Shown here: piece after piece, positions 7,959 to 16,801 of the stretch
Layout: each line of letters opens with the position of its first letter
Numbering within the stretch: the stretch's first letter is position 1
Source: TMED27 sp964350435
Lineage (GTDB): Bacteria; Pseudomonadota; Alphaproteobacteria; Micavibrionales; Micavibrionaceae
Length of the DNA stretch: 64,000 nucleotides
Direction of reading: 5' to 3'
NCBI GenBank assembly: GCA_964350435.1
Contig: CAYGJS010000002.1
Span: forward strand, 43,069 to 107,068
Notes under the pieces: model-generated
Seen by the model: the letters and a program-made list of their open reading frames with translations, nothing else
Databases searched by the model: none
What the model was told of the DNA's origin: nothing
Position numbers and translations under genes: made by a program

Positions 7959-8783
7959 ATGAAAACTTTGAACGCAGCATTAACCCTCACCCTTTTTTGC
8001 ACCGCATTTGCCTTCACGCACAGCCCTTCTCTCGCCCAGAATGCAGCCTCTTCCAGCAACATGAAAAGCGACGGTACATACCGCTATATCTCCGGTAACG
8101 GCATCCCCAATCACCCCACAGGGCAATTTCCGAACAAAACCACCCCCTACACAATTCAGCAAAAAACCTATGCCTTCCGCGTGCCCCTGAAGCCTCAGAA
8201 ATTTGGCTCAATAACAGCCCTGACCAATAACCAGTTTTTCGGCATCGCCCTGAACGGCATACCCTTCGACCCGATTTCAGAAAAAACATGGAATGAAAAC
8301 CCGGCCTGGACATATGAGGTTCTCTCAAAAACCGTCCCCGGCGGCACAGATGAAAACAACGGTGATGTCAACAAAGACGGCAGCTACGTCTATAGAGGCC
8401 TGCCCGCCGCCCTCATGGCCAAACCCTTAAGCCATGTCGGCTATGCTGCAGACGGCTTTCCGATCTTTATTTCTAAAGATAAAAAATACACCTCCGCCTA
8501 CGCATTGAAACAAGGCGCAAGGCCCTCAGGCAGCGCAAGCCCTCAAGGAACATATGACGGCAGCTTCGCCAGCGATTACGAATTCAATCCCAATAACGGC
8601 AATCTGGATCAATGCAACGGCGCAACCGTCAGCAACAAATATTACATCTATATCCTCACCGAAGAATTCCCTTACGCCCCCAGATGCTGGAGCGGCAAGC
8701 CGGATCCCAGCTTTACAAAAACAGCAAGCGACAGCAAAAAATCAAAAGACCCAAACAAGAAAAATCGAAGAGCAAGAGAGTGA
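7959..8783 (+). CDS. Secreted YHYH-domain protein
   Basis: 274 residues with a signal peptide (ALTLTLFCTAFAFTHSPSLAQ, cleavage near residue 26). The body follows the YHYH protein family (PF14240): IPNHPTGQFPN, FGIALNGIPFDP, HVGYAADGFPIF, GNLDQCNGA, YYIYILTEEFPYAPRCWSG. The namesake YHYH tetrad itself is replaced here by YYIY. The C-terminal tail is basic and disordered. The family's role is not established; members are secreted, sometimes beside metal or copper genes. The next gene starts 10 nt downstream. Confidence 0.8.
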   Translation: MKTLNAALTLTLFCTAFAFTHSPSLAQNAASSSNMKSDGTYRYISGNGIPNHPTGQFPNKTTPYTIQQKTYAFRVPLKPQKFGSITALTNNQFFGIALNGIPFDPISEKTWNENPAWTYEVLSKTVPGGTDENNGDVNKDGSYVYRGLPAALMAKPLSHVGYAADGFPIFISKDKKYTSAYALKQGARPSGSASPQGTYDGSFASDYEFNPNNGNLDQCNGATVSNKYYIYILTEEFPYAPRCWSGKPDPSFTKTASDSKKSKDPNKKNRRARE

Positions 8784-8793
8784 TGAGCCGATA

Positions 8794-9531
8794 ATGGACA
8801 CACAAGAACACAAAGACACGAACGGCGCAGTCCTGATCGCAGGCTTTTTAGTCGCCATCGGCCTCGCGCTCGCCGGCTGGTTTGTGCAAAACGGCCTCAC
8901 CGCCTTTCGCATGGATGACCGCATCGTCACAGTAAAAGGGCTTGCCGAACTAGATGTCGAAGCCGATCTCGCCATCTGGACACTCAACCACTCCGGAACA
9001 TCCAACATCCTGTCCGAAGTGCAGCAACAAGTCGAAAACAACCAGAACATCATTCTCGAATTTCTAAAACACGCAGGCTTCACCCCCGATGAAATCGCGC
9101 TGCAGCCCCTTCAAGCCCAAGACCTGATGGCGCAAAGCTACCGTCCCGAAGGCGTCGAGCGTGGCCGCTATATCATCAATCAAATGATTACCATGCGCAC
9201 CACGGATGTCGATAAAATGACCCGCCTGATTTCACAACTCGATACACTTTTGAAACAAGGCGTCACCCTGACCAACCCGGCGCAACCGACTTACATCTTC
9301 ACCGGCCTGAACGAAATCAAACCGAAAATGCTCGAAGAAGCGGTGAAAAATGCCCGCACCAGCGCGCAGCAATTTGCCGCCGACTCCGGCGAAAAAGTTG
9401 GGAAAATGAAACAAGCATACCAAGGCATGTTCCAGATTCTCCCCCGCGATCCGGTTCAATATACCTCAGAGCAAAATCAGCGCTATAAGACTGTGCGCGT
9501 GGTTTCTACGGTAGATTTCCTGATTCGCTAA
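8794..9531 (+). CDS. SIMPL-domain (DUF541) protein, membrane-anchored
   Basis: 245 residues from the ATG at 8794; the same frame is open further upstream, but that part overlaps the YHYH gene and has no homology. One membrane helix (VLIAGFLVAIGLALAGWFVQ, about 11-30) is followed by the SIMPL pattern: DRIVTVKGLAELDVEADLA, then a paired-helix region, a YIFTGLNEIKP strand and the closing VRVVSTVDFLIR. SIMPL/DUF541 proteins are periplasmic or surface proteins without a firmly known function. Probably co-transcribed with the YHYH gene. Confidence 0.85.
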   Translation: MDTQEHKDTNGAVLIAGFLVAIGLALAGWFVQNGLTAFRMDDRIVTVKGLAELDVEADLAIWTLNHSGTSNILSEVQQQVENNQNIILEFLKHAGFTPDEIALQPLQAQDLMAQSYRPEGVERGRYIINQMITMRTTDVDKMTRLISQLDTLLKQGVTLTNPAQPTYIFTGLNEIKPKMLEEAVKNARTSAQQFAADSGEKVGKMKQAYQGMFQILPRDPVQYTSEQNQRYKTVRVVSTVDFLIR

Positions 9532-9570
9532 CCCCTTCCAAAACGCATTTATGCTGCACTGCACGTCTAC

Positions 9571-9593
9571 TTTTTGTAATTACTTTACAAAAA
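9571..9593. promoter_or_regulatory. Perfect 9-bp inverted repeat, likely operator of the 59-residue gene
   Basis: TTTTTGTAA, spacer TTACT, TTACAAAAA. The right arm contains a -35-like TTTACA; a TATGCT about 15 bases on could be the -10. A repressor bound here would cover the promoter of the gene at 9640. Confidence 0.6.
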
Positions 9594-9639
9594 CTGTATG
9601 CTGCTTGAACATTCAATAACAACAATAAGGAGATAAAAA

Positions 9640-9819
9640 ATGAGAGCAGTTTCAACAGTGGGCGGCGGCGTAATGTTTATTCCCGACGAAATCGAAACCA
9701 AAACCAAATCTATCTCCTATAAAAAATTGGTGAAAGAAACCATCACCACCGCAACCGAAAAAACAAAAATATTCGGCAAGCGCAAACCTGCAAATTCCGA
9801 CGCTAAAAAAGCCGCTTAA
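9640..9819 (+). CDS. 59-residue basic small protein
   Basis: A short gene with every expected signal: a palindromic upstream site, an AAGGAG seven bases before the ATG, and an intrinsic terminator 23 nt after the stop. The product begins MRAVSTVGGGVMFIPDEIET and ends in a lysine-rich tail (KIFGKRKPAN, DAKKAA). It has no membrane helix and no cysteine. The composition suggests a small cytoplasmic, perhaps nucleic-acid-binding or regulatory protein; no family recognised. Confidence 0.7.
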   Translation: MRAVSTVGGGVMFIPDEIETKTKSISYKKLVKETITTATEKTKIFGKRKPANSDAKKAA

Positions 9820-9841
9820 ATCCCTGCGCGCACCGCAACAC

Positions 9842-9870
9842 AAAAACCCTGCGACATGCAGGGTTTTTTA
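9842..9870 (+). terminator. Rho-independent terminator
   Basis: AAAAACCCTGC, loop GACAT, GCAGGGTTTTT: an 11-bp perfect stem with a T run. It closes the 59-residue gene. Confidence 0.92.
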
Positions 9871-9976
9871 TTGATAAAACCGCGAAAATACTGTTGAGTA
9901 TGAAAAAGTTTAATCGCTTGATTTTGTTTTGCAGTAGGCACAAGCGACGACACGGTTACAAAAGAAAGAGACTAAA

Positions 9977-11272
9977 ATGGTCAAGCTGGTAAAAACATCA
10001 ACAGAATTTGAACTCTCCCCCACACTGGCCGCCAATGAAATGGTACAAAAACGCCGCGCAGAAGGCAAACAAGTCCTGCACATGGGCTTTGGCGAGTCCC
10101 CCTTCCCCGTGCCGCAGCGTCTCCAAGACTCCCTGAAAGCCGGCGTAGGCCGCAAAGAATATCTCCCCACTGGTGGATTGCCCGAACTGCGCGAAACTGT
10201 CGCCCAATATTACCAGAGCAAAATCGGCCTCGATACCTCGAAATATGATGTCATCATCGCCCCGGGTTCCAAGCTGATCCTCTACGCCCTGCAAATGGCC
10301 GTTGAGGGCGATCTCCTGATGCCCGTCCCGAGCTGGGTGAGCTATAAGCCCCAAGCGCGTATGCTGAATACCAATGTTGTGAAAGTCCCCACAATTCTTA
10401 ACGATAACGGCTTCCAGATTAATCCCGACGCGCTGCGCAAAGCCATAACAGATGCCCGCGCCGAAGGCCTCAACCCGTCTAAACTCATCCTGAACTACCC
10501 CAGCAACCCGACAGGCCTGACCATCCCCGAAGAAAACCTCAAGGACATCGCCAAAGTCTGTATTGAAGAAGACATCCTGATCATATCCGATGAAATCTAT
10601 GGCTTCGTCGCCTTCGACGGCGTATATCGCACAATTTCGAAATACGCGCCCGATAACACAGCTATCACCAGTGGCCTGTCCAAGCACCTTTCGCTCGGCG
10701 GCTGGCGCGTCGGTATCGGCTTCATCCCGAAAGCCGTGGGCGGCCTCAACAGCCTGCTGTGCAATATCGCCTCCGAAACATGGTCATGCGTGCCCGCACC
10801 GATCCAGCAAGCCTGCATCGACGCCTATAAAGGCCACGATGATATCGAAGCGCATATTCAGGCCTGCACCGATATTCACGGACTGATGAACCAATATATC
10901 TCCAAGGGCTTAAACGCTCTGGGGCTGCAAACCCCGCTGGCACAAGGCGCGTTCTACAACTATCCCAACTTCGAAGCGCACCGCGCGCAGCTGGCCTCAA
11001 TCGGCATCAAAACCTCGAAAGACCTCGCAAGTTATCTGATGAAAGAGCACGGCCTTGCCACCCTTCCGGGAACCGCCTTTGGCGCGGATCCTGAAGTTCT
11101 GACGCTTCGCCTTTCAGGCTGCGATTATGATGGCGCGGCAGCACTCGCCGCATACCAAGGCGGCGAAAAACTGGATGAGGCCTTCATCGCCAAAAACGCC
11201 CCGCGCGTAAAGGCCGCCGTGGAAACTTTTGGCACCTTCATCGCCAGTGCCAAACAATCCGCCGCCGCCTAA
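9977..11272 (+). CDS. PLP-dependent class I/II aminotransferase
   Basis: 431 residues, fold-type I aminotransferase. Seen: GFGESPFPVPQ near the N-terminus, NYPSNPTGL (the substrate-binding Asn), ISDEIYGF with the PLP-ring Asp, and SGLSKHLSLGGWRVG with the Schiff-base lysine near residue 236. The C-terminal part reads TLPGTAFGADPEVLTLRLSGC with the carboxylate-binding Arg. It could act as an aspartate, aromatic or branched-chain aminotransferase; the sequence alone does not decide. It stands alone between a terminator and the pyrophosphatase gene. Confidence 0.88.
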   Translation: MVKLVKTSTEFELSPTLAANEMVQKRRAEGKQVLHMGFGESPFPVPQRLQDSLKAGVGRKEYLPTGGLPELRETVAQYYQSKIGLDTSKYDVIIAPGSKLILYALQMAVEGDLLMPVPSWVSYKPQARMLNTNVVKVPTILNDNGFQINPDALRKAITDARAEGLNPSKLILNYPSNPTGLTIPEENLKDIAKVCIEEDILIISDEIYGFVAFDGVYRTISKYAPDNTAITSGLSKHLSLGGWRVGIGFIPKAVGGLNSLLCNIASETWSCVPAPIQQACIDAYKGHDDIEAHIQACTDIHGLMNQYISKGLNALGLQTPLAQGAFYNYPNFEAHRAQLASIGIKTSKDLASYLMKEHGLATLPGTAFGADPEVLTLRLSGCDYDGAAALAAYQGGEKLDEAFIAKNAPRVKAAVETFGTFIASAKQSAAA

Positions 11273-11371
11273 AAAACCTGATATAAGCGCGAGAATTTGA
11301 TAAGAAAATCCTTGCGCTTTTTGACTTCAGGCTATATCCCTTCACCCGTCTAGAACATTAAGAGGGCAACC

Positions 11372-11914
11372 ATGGATCTTTCAAAAATCTCAATCGGCGA
11401 AGACGCGCCGAATGTCGTGAATGGCATCATCGAAAACCCGCTCGGCGGCGTTCCTGTGAAATACGAACTCGACAAGGACAGCGGCGCAATGATCGTTGAC
11501 CGCTTCTTACACACCGCCATGTATTACCCCGGCAATTACGGCTTCATCCCGCACACCCTCTCCGGCGATGGCGATCCGGTTGATATCCTCGCCGTGGGCC
11601 GCACGCCCGTCATGCCCGGCGCGGTTATGCCGATGCGCCCCGTTGGCGTCTTGCTGATGGAAGATGACGGCGGCGTTGATGAAAAAATCATCGCCGTGCC
11701 CGCACCGAAAATCCACCCCTACCACGACGCTGTTCTAAACTATACCGACCTGCCGCAAGTCAACCGCGACCAGATCGAGCATTTCTTCACCCATTATAAA
11801 GATCTTGAAAAAGGCAAATGGTCAAAAACACTCGGCTGGGCGGATGCGGACAAAGCCCGCGCCCTGATCCTCGAAGGGATCGAGCGTTATAAAGCGCAGA
11901 GCAAAGCCGCTTAA
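11372..11914 (+). CDS. ppa: Inorganic pyrophosphatase, family I
   Basis: 180 residues, the usual size for bacterial family I PPase. It shows IENPLGGVPVKYELDKDSG near the N-terminus, YPGNYGFIPHT, and the signature DGDPVDIL with the metal-binding aspartates (about 66-73). HFFTHYKDLEKGKW lies near the C-terminus. It splits PPi to two phosphates in the cytoplasm and pulls biosynthetic reactions forward. AAGAGGG precedes the ATG at 11372. The next gene, a phosphate carrier, follows after 81 nt and may be functionally related. Confidence 0.96.
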   Translation: MDLSKISIGEDAPNVVNGIIENPLGGVPVKYELDKDSGAMIVDRFLHTAMYYPGNYGFIPHTLSGDGDPVDILAVGRTPVMPGAVMPMRPVGVLLMEDDGGVDEKIIAVPAPKIHPYHDAVLNYTDLPQVNRDQIEHFFTHYKDLEKGKWSKTLGWADADKARALILEGIERYKAQSKAA

Positions 11915-11995
11915 GCTCTAGGGGCAATACATCCACCTTGCTCTCACGCAAACTTTCAAGCAAAATGAAACAGCGTTTTCAATGAAGGATCCCCC

Positions 11996-13648
11996 TTGCC
12001 TGTTTCTCTGACATTGCTCCACATCGCCGCTGCTGTCTGCCTCCTCCTATGGGGTACACGTATGGTCAAACTCGGCGTCACCCGCGCCTACGGGACATCG
12101 CTCCGCCGCGCCATAGCCCATGGAACCTCAAACCGCATCACAGCAATGCTTTCAGGCATGCTCACCACAGCTCTCCTGCAAAGCTCAACCGCCACCGCCC
12201 TGCTCCTTATTTCCTTCGCCAAAAAACATGCCATACCCTTAAGCGCCTCGCTCGCCGTAATCATCGGCGCAGACATCGCCACAACCCTGATCGCGCAAAT
12301 TTTAACCTTCGACCTTTCATGGCTCTCCCCTGCCTTGCTCGTCATCGGCATTATCGGCCACCTGAAATTTGAAAACGCTGGCCGCCGCCGCCACCAAAGC
12401 CGCATCATCATTGGCCTCGGCTTCATGCTGCTGGCTCTGACCATGATCCGCGCCGCCGCCGCGCCGCTTGCCCATTCCGAAACCCTGCCCCTCATCCTCG
12501 CCCCGCTGGAATTCGACCCCGTCATGGCCATCCTGATTGCCGCAGCCCTGACCTGGGTGCTTCACTCCACGCTCGCCGCCGTGCTTCTCTTCGCCTCCTT
12601 AGCCGCCAGCGGCATCATAGATCTTGAACTCGGCATCCTGCTGGTCATGGGCGCGAATCTGGGCGGTGCCTTGATTGCACTGGTCGCCACCTATCAAGAA
12701 GGTATTCAAGCGCGCCGCATCACCATCAGCAATCTTTTGATGCGAATAGCCACACTGGTCATAACCATTGCGTTTTTACCGTTCATCATAAGCCAAGTGC
12801 AAACCCTCGGCGCCGACACAGCCCGCCAGGTCGTACACTTCCACACCGGATTTAACATCGCCCTCGGACTAATATTCTTACCCCTTACAGGGCACATCGC
12901 CTATCTGGCCGAACGCTTCCTACCCGCCCCGCAAAACATTCCGCCGCCGCCCCATGCCCCCATATATCTCGACGACAAAGCCCTGAACACCCCGGTTGTC
13001 GCTCTCGCCTGCGCCGCCCGTGAATCGCTCCGCATGGCGGAAATGGTGCAAAAAATGCTCGAACTCACCATCGAAAGCTTCAAACAAAACACCGACACAC
13101 TGGCCAAAAAAGTCATCCGCCAAGACGACACCGTTGATAAGCTCTATAAGGAAATTAAACTCTATCTCACCCGTCTAACCCGGGAATCTCTTGACCCTAA
13201 AGAAGCCGACCGCTATTTGCAAATCCTGACCTTCGCCACCAACCTCGAACATATCGGCGACATTATCGACAAAAGCCTGATGGATCTCGCCCTCAAAAAA
13301 ATCAAAAAAGGGGAGCGTTTCTCGGAAGAAGGCTGGCAGGAGATCAAAGACTTCCACAAACTTGTGTTGGAAAACATGAAACTCGCCCAAACCATCTTCC
13401 TGTCCGAAGACCCTGTTCTGGCGCAGCAACTGGTTGAAAACAAACGCGTCGTGCGCGAAGCCGAGGCCAAATCCTCCGCCCTCCACTTCCAGCGCCTTTC
13501 AACAGGCATGAAACAAACATTGGCCACCAGTGCCATCCACCTGGACATCATCCGCGACTATCGCCGCATAAACTCTTATATAACGACTGTGGCCTATACG
13601 ATTTTAGAAAACGCCAAAGAATTTGAAGGGCAGCGTAAAAGAAACTAA
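11996..13648 (+). CDS. Na+/phosphate cotransporter family protein with PhoU-like C-terminus
   Basis: 550 residues from a TTG start preceded by GAAGGAT. Residues 1-310 are membrane-spanning and carry the two Na/Pi repeats: GMLTTALLQSSTATALLL and the second-half LVMGANLGGALIAL, with the QSS-type motif typical of NptA/YjbB carriers. After residue 340 a soluble helical region resembles PhoU, with conserved RQDDTVDKLYKEI and YLQILTFATNLEHIGDIID. Family members move phosphate across the inner membrane coupled to sodium. The 3' end overlaps the convergent DUF1489 gene by 4 nt. Confidence 0.9.
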   Translation: MPVSLTLLHIAAAVCLLLWGTRMVKLGVTRAYGTSLRRAIAHGTSNRITAMLSGMLTTALLQSSTATALLLISFAKKHAIPLSASLAVIIGADIATTLIAQILTFDLSWLSPALLVIGIIGHLKFENAGRRRHQSRIIIGLGFMLLALTMIRAAAAPLAHSETLPLILAPLEFDPVMAILIAAALTWVLHSTLAAVLLFASLAASGIIDLELGILLVMGANLGGALIALVATYQEGIQARRITISNLLMRIATLVITIAFLPFIISQVQTLGADTARQVVHFHTGFNIALGLIFLPLTGHIAYLAERFLPAPQNIPPPPHAPIYLDDKALNTPVVALACAARESLRMAEMVQKMLELTIESFKQNTDTLAKKVIRQDDTVDKLYKEIKLYLTRLTRESLDPKEADRYLQILTFATNLEHIGDIIDKSLMDLALKKIKKGERFSEEGWQEIKDFHKLVLENMKLAQTIFLSEDPVLAQQLVENKRVVREAEAKSSALHFQRLSTGMKQTLATSAIHLDIIRDYRRINSYITTVAYTILENAKEFEGQRKRN

Positions 13649-14082
13649 AGCAGCCCCGCCGCCTTCAAATCATCCGCCATCTCCTCGGGCGGCTGCTCAT
13701 TATCCCCGCCGATAACATAGACCCCGCGATCCGCCGGAGCCTTCGCCGCATCCAGATATCGCCATCCCTGAAACGGCCTATGCGCCTGCGCCACCGTCAT
13801 CACAATCTCCGGATCCTGCAAGATCATACAGCGCGTGCCGTGGCTCTTCGTGTCCACCATCTCAAACCCCAAAATCCGCGAGCGGCAAACAATCCGGCTC
13901 TTCATCACGCGGTAAAGCGACCCGCCGCTGCGCACAATCTCATCCGCCCGCTTCGGCGCAAACCGCGTCCAGCAAATCGCCGCGGGCTGGCCGTGATAAT
14001 CCACCACCTCTTGCGCTTGCCACCTTGCATAATCCTCAAGGTCCTCCGCTCCGACAATCAACTTAATCATATGTATGCTCAT
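13645..14082 (-). CDS. DUF1489-family protein
   Basis: 145 residues from the ATG at 14082; upstream codons in frame do not match the family, whose members start with a short MxxHxIKLxVG segment, as here (MSIHMIKLIVG). Further family features are WTRFAPKRADEIV, GGSLYRVMKSRIVCRS, and FQGWRYLDAAKAPAD near the C-terminus. DUF1489 is largely restricted to Alphaproteobacteria and has no assigned role. Convergent with the phosphate carrier gene, overlapping it by 4 nt (CTAA). Confidence 0.85.
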   Translation of the reverse strand: MSIHMIKLIVGAEDLEDYARWQAQEVVDYHGQPAAICWTRFAPKRADEIVRSGGSLYRVMKSRIVCRSRILGFEMVDTKSHGTRCMILQDPEIVMTVAQAHRPFQGWRYLDAAKAPADRGVYVIGGDNEQPPEEMADDLKAAGLL

Positions 14083-14142
14083 GCCTTGAATATAGCGGCC
14101 AAAAACAAAATGAAAAGACACGGGGATAGCTTACCGCAAAGG

Positions 14143-14170
14143 ATACACATTCATATGTATGAATGTGTAT
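14143..14170. promoter_or_regulatory. 28-bp near-continuous palindrome upstream of the export gene
   Basis: ATACACATTCATA, TG, TATGAATGTGTAT: 13-bp perfect arms with a 2-nt centre. It lies 40 nt before the SLBB gene start in the divergent gap with the DUF1489 gene. Size and symmetry fit a homodimeric regulator site controlling polysaccharide export. Confidence 0.7.
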
Positions 14171-14209
14171 ACTCATAATTGTAAGTTCAACTTTGAACGG
14201 TTCTCGTTC

Positions 14210-16801
14210 ATGTCCTTCAAATCTGCGGCTTTAACCGCGCTCGTACTCACCGCCCTGCCCTCAATCGCGATTGCCCAAATCGGCGAACCCGTGGTTGCAC
14301 CGTGGAGCGTAGAAAAAACGCCAACCCAAAGCCAAATCCGCCAATACCAAAACTTCAAACGCCAACAAAACGAGGAGCGATTAAACGCCCCCGCCCCTGA
14401 CGAATACGAATACGCCCTCGATAATCGCGCTATGGAAGCAAGGCCTTCCGCAAATGCCCCACGGCCTATAACGCTTAAACACCCCCCAATCGCCGCCACA
14501 CCCTCCCGCATCGAAGACATGTATTCAAACCGCATCGTCGAGGAACTCTCTCAATTCGGCTATGACCTGTTCGGCGTACCCGACGAAACCACTCAAGGCG
14601 CGCTCGCCAATGCCGCCAAAGATGCGCCCTCCATGCCTTCCGGCGCCGTGCAGGATGACTTCATCCTCTCCAGCGGCGATGAACTCGAGATCATGTTCAC
14701 AGGCCAGCGAAATGACCGCGCCACATATAAGGTCAATTCCCAAGGTCAAATCCTGATTCAGGACTTCCCGCCCATCCCCGCCGCTGGCCGCTCCATCGGT
14801 CATGTCCGCATCTCCATCGAAGCCGCCGCCAGCCAGCTTCATAACACTCAGGCCTACGTATCCTTAAGCGCTGTCAAACAAATCGGCGTTGTTGTTGTTG
14901 GCCATGTCAAACGCCCGGGACGCCAGAACCTGACCGTCTTCCACACTGTGCTCGATGCGCTGATGGCCACGGGCGGCGTCAATAAAACAGGAAGCTTGCG
15001 CCAGATCAAACTCGTGCGCGGTGGCCGCTCAACCGTGATCGACCTCTACGGCCTGCTCATGCACGGCTCCACCAATATGGACATGGCCTTGCGTGACGGT
15101 GACCGCATCATCATCCCGCCCATCGGCCCTACAGTCGCCATCGCGGGCGAAGCCAAACGCACAGGCATCTTCGAAATCCTGCCCCGCGTGCGGGGGATGT
15201 ACAGCCAGCCCGAAGGCAATAGCGAACATCTAACCTTGAATGAAATGCTGGAACTCGCGGGGGGCGTCCTCTCTCCCGGCAAAAATCGCTTTCTGAAACT
15301 CGGCGTAACCTCTGATGGTCAGGAAATCGTGGAAGATATCGCCGCCGATAATGAAACCGCCTTCACCCCCGCCTTCGGCGACGGCGCAATATTAATGGTC
15401 TCCAAAGGCGCAGAAAAACGCGCCGGCATGATCGAACTTGCAGGCCACAGCCTTCGCCCCGGCCTCCATGCCATCGATAAAAACAAAACCCTCTCTGATC
15501 TCTTCAACAGCCCCGATCTTCTTGGCGCCGATATCTACCCCCTCATGGCCGTGATCGAGCGTTGGAACGAAGATCAAATGAGCCGCACCTATCTGGACTT
15601 TCCGCTCCGCCTCGTATTAAAAAAACAATATGACCGCCGCCTCAATGATGGCGATGTCATCCACCTGTTTTCAAACGCGCAAATTCAATCCCTGTCAAAT
15701 ACACCCGAAAATATCAAGATTCGAAACGTATCGTATGGATCATCGGGTTCTGATGAAAATCTCGATATGATTCAAGACGAGGGCATCGCGCAATACTTAA
15801 GCGAACACGCCGTCTTCTTGCGCGGCGCGCTCCGCCAACCGGGAGCCTATCCCGTATCCGAGGGAATCTCGCTCGACAATATCCTTGCCGTAGCAGGCGG
15901 CCTTTCTCTTGAAGCCGACAGCACAAATATCGAAGTCACCTCCAGCCACGACAGCCCGTCCGAGCGCCGCATCCGCGTAAACTTCCGCGAAACCAATCCT
16001 GAAAATGTGATTATAGAAGCTGGTGATTCAGTGCGCGTAAATCAAAAATTCACCAAGATCGCCGATAACTCTGTCCTCATCATCGGCGAGGTTAAAAACC
16101 CCGGACGCTATGATCTGATGCCCGGCGATAAAATCTCCGACCTCATGCAGCGCGCTGGCGGCTTGACGGACCAAGCCTATGCCTACGGCGCAATTTTCTC
16201 TCGCGCCAGCGAACGCCGCGCCGAAAAAATGCGCTTCAAATCCCAAGCCCGCGAGGTTGAACTGGCCATCGGTGCCGCCCTGGAAGCCGATGATGAAAAG
16301 GTCAACGCTGGCAAAATCGCCGAAGCCAGAGGGCTCGCCACCGAACTGAGAAACGCCCAAGGCGTAGGCCGCATCACCGTCGAGGCCGACCCTGCCGTTC
16401 TCGCTGCCCAGCCCGAACTGGATATGCTTCTGGAAGCTGGCGACCGCCTCTTCATCCCCAAACGCTCCCTCGCGGTGCGCGTACGCGGCGAAGTCCTGTC
16501 CTCGGCTTCCTTACAATTCCGCGAGCGCAAAGCCCCGCTTGATTATATCGATGAGGCGGGCGGCTTCACCTTTCACGCCGATAAAGACCGCACCTTCGTC
16601 ATCTACCCCGACGGCAGCGCGCAGCCGCTCGAGGTCAACACATGGAACTATAAGCCTGTGAAAATCCCGCCCGGCTCCACCATCGTCGTCCCGCGCGACC
16701 CAAAGCCTTTCGACTTTATCCAAAGCGCAAAAGACGTCAGCCAAATTCTTTCGAACTTGGCCGTTACAGCAATCTTTGTTGATGATCTAAAAGATAACTA
16801 A
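14210..16801 (+). CDS. Polysaccharide export protein with SLBB domains (Wza/outer-membrane type)
   Basis: 863 residues from the ATG at 14210, which begins a clear signal peptide (ALTALVLTALPSIAIAQ). The in-frame ATG at 14159 lies inside the palindrome and is unlikely. A Poly_export domain starts near residue 150 (FILSSGDELEIMFTG, then YKVNSQGQILIQDFPPI). It is followed by several SLBB repeats, recognisable by GHVKRPGRQNLT, GEVKNPGRYDLMPGDKISDLMQRAGG and GEVLSSASLQ. Such proteins form the outer-membrane channel or gasket for capsule or exopolysaccharide. At over 850 residues it is the large multi-SLBB type. Its 3' end overlaps the convergent gene by 4 nt. Confidence 0.9.
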   Translation: MSFKSAALTALVLTALPSIAIAQIGEPVVAPWSVEKTPTQSQIRQYQNFKRQQNEERLNAPAPDEYEYALDNRAMEARPSANAPRPITLKHPPIAATPSRIEDMYSNRIVEELSQFGYDLFGVPDETTQGALANAAKDAPSMPSGAVQDDFILSSGDELEIMFTGQRNDRATYKVNSQGQILIQDFPPIPAAGRSIGHVRISIEAAASQLHNTQAYVSLSAVKQIGVVVVGHVKRPGRQNLTVFHTVLDALMATGGVNKTGSLRQIKLVRGGRSTVIDLYGLLMHGSTNMDMALRDGDRIIIPPIGPTVAIAGEAKRTGIFEILPRVRGMYSQPEGNSEHLTLNEMLELAGGVLSPGKNRFLKLGVTSDGQEIVEDIAADNETAFTPAFGDGAILMVSKGAEKRAGMIELAGHSLRPGLHAIDKNKTLSDLFNSPDLLGADIYPLMAVIERWNEDQMSRTYLDFPLRLVLKKQYDRRLNDGDVIHLFSNAQIQSLSNTPENIKIRNVSYGSSGSDENLDMIQDEGIAQYLSEHAVFLRGALRQPGAYPVSEGISLDNILAVAGGLSLEADSTNIEVTSSHDSPSERRIRVNFRETNPENVIIEAGDSVRVNQKFTKIADNSVLIIGEVKNPGRYDLMPGDKISDLMQRAGGLTDQAYAYGAIFSRASERRAEKMRFKSQAREVELAIGAALEADDEKVNAGKIAEARGLATELRNAQGVGRITVEADPAVLAAQPELDMLLEAGDRLFIPKRSLAVRVRGEVLSSASLQFRERKAPLDYIDEAGGFTFHADKDRTFVIYPDGSAQPLEVNTWNYKPVKIPPGSTIVVPRDPKPFDFIQSAKDVSQILSNLAVTAIFVDDLKDN

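Noticed and set aside
8554..8793. An 80-residue N-terminal extension of the SIMPL protein
   Set aside because: It overlaps the YHYH gene out of frame and shows no homology; the ATG at 8794 begins the membrane anchor.
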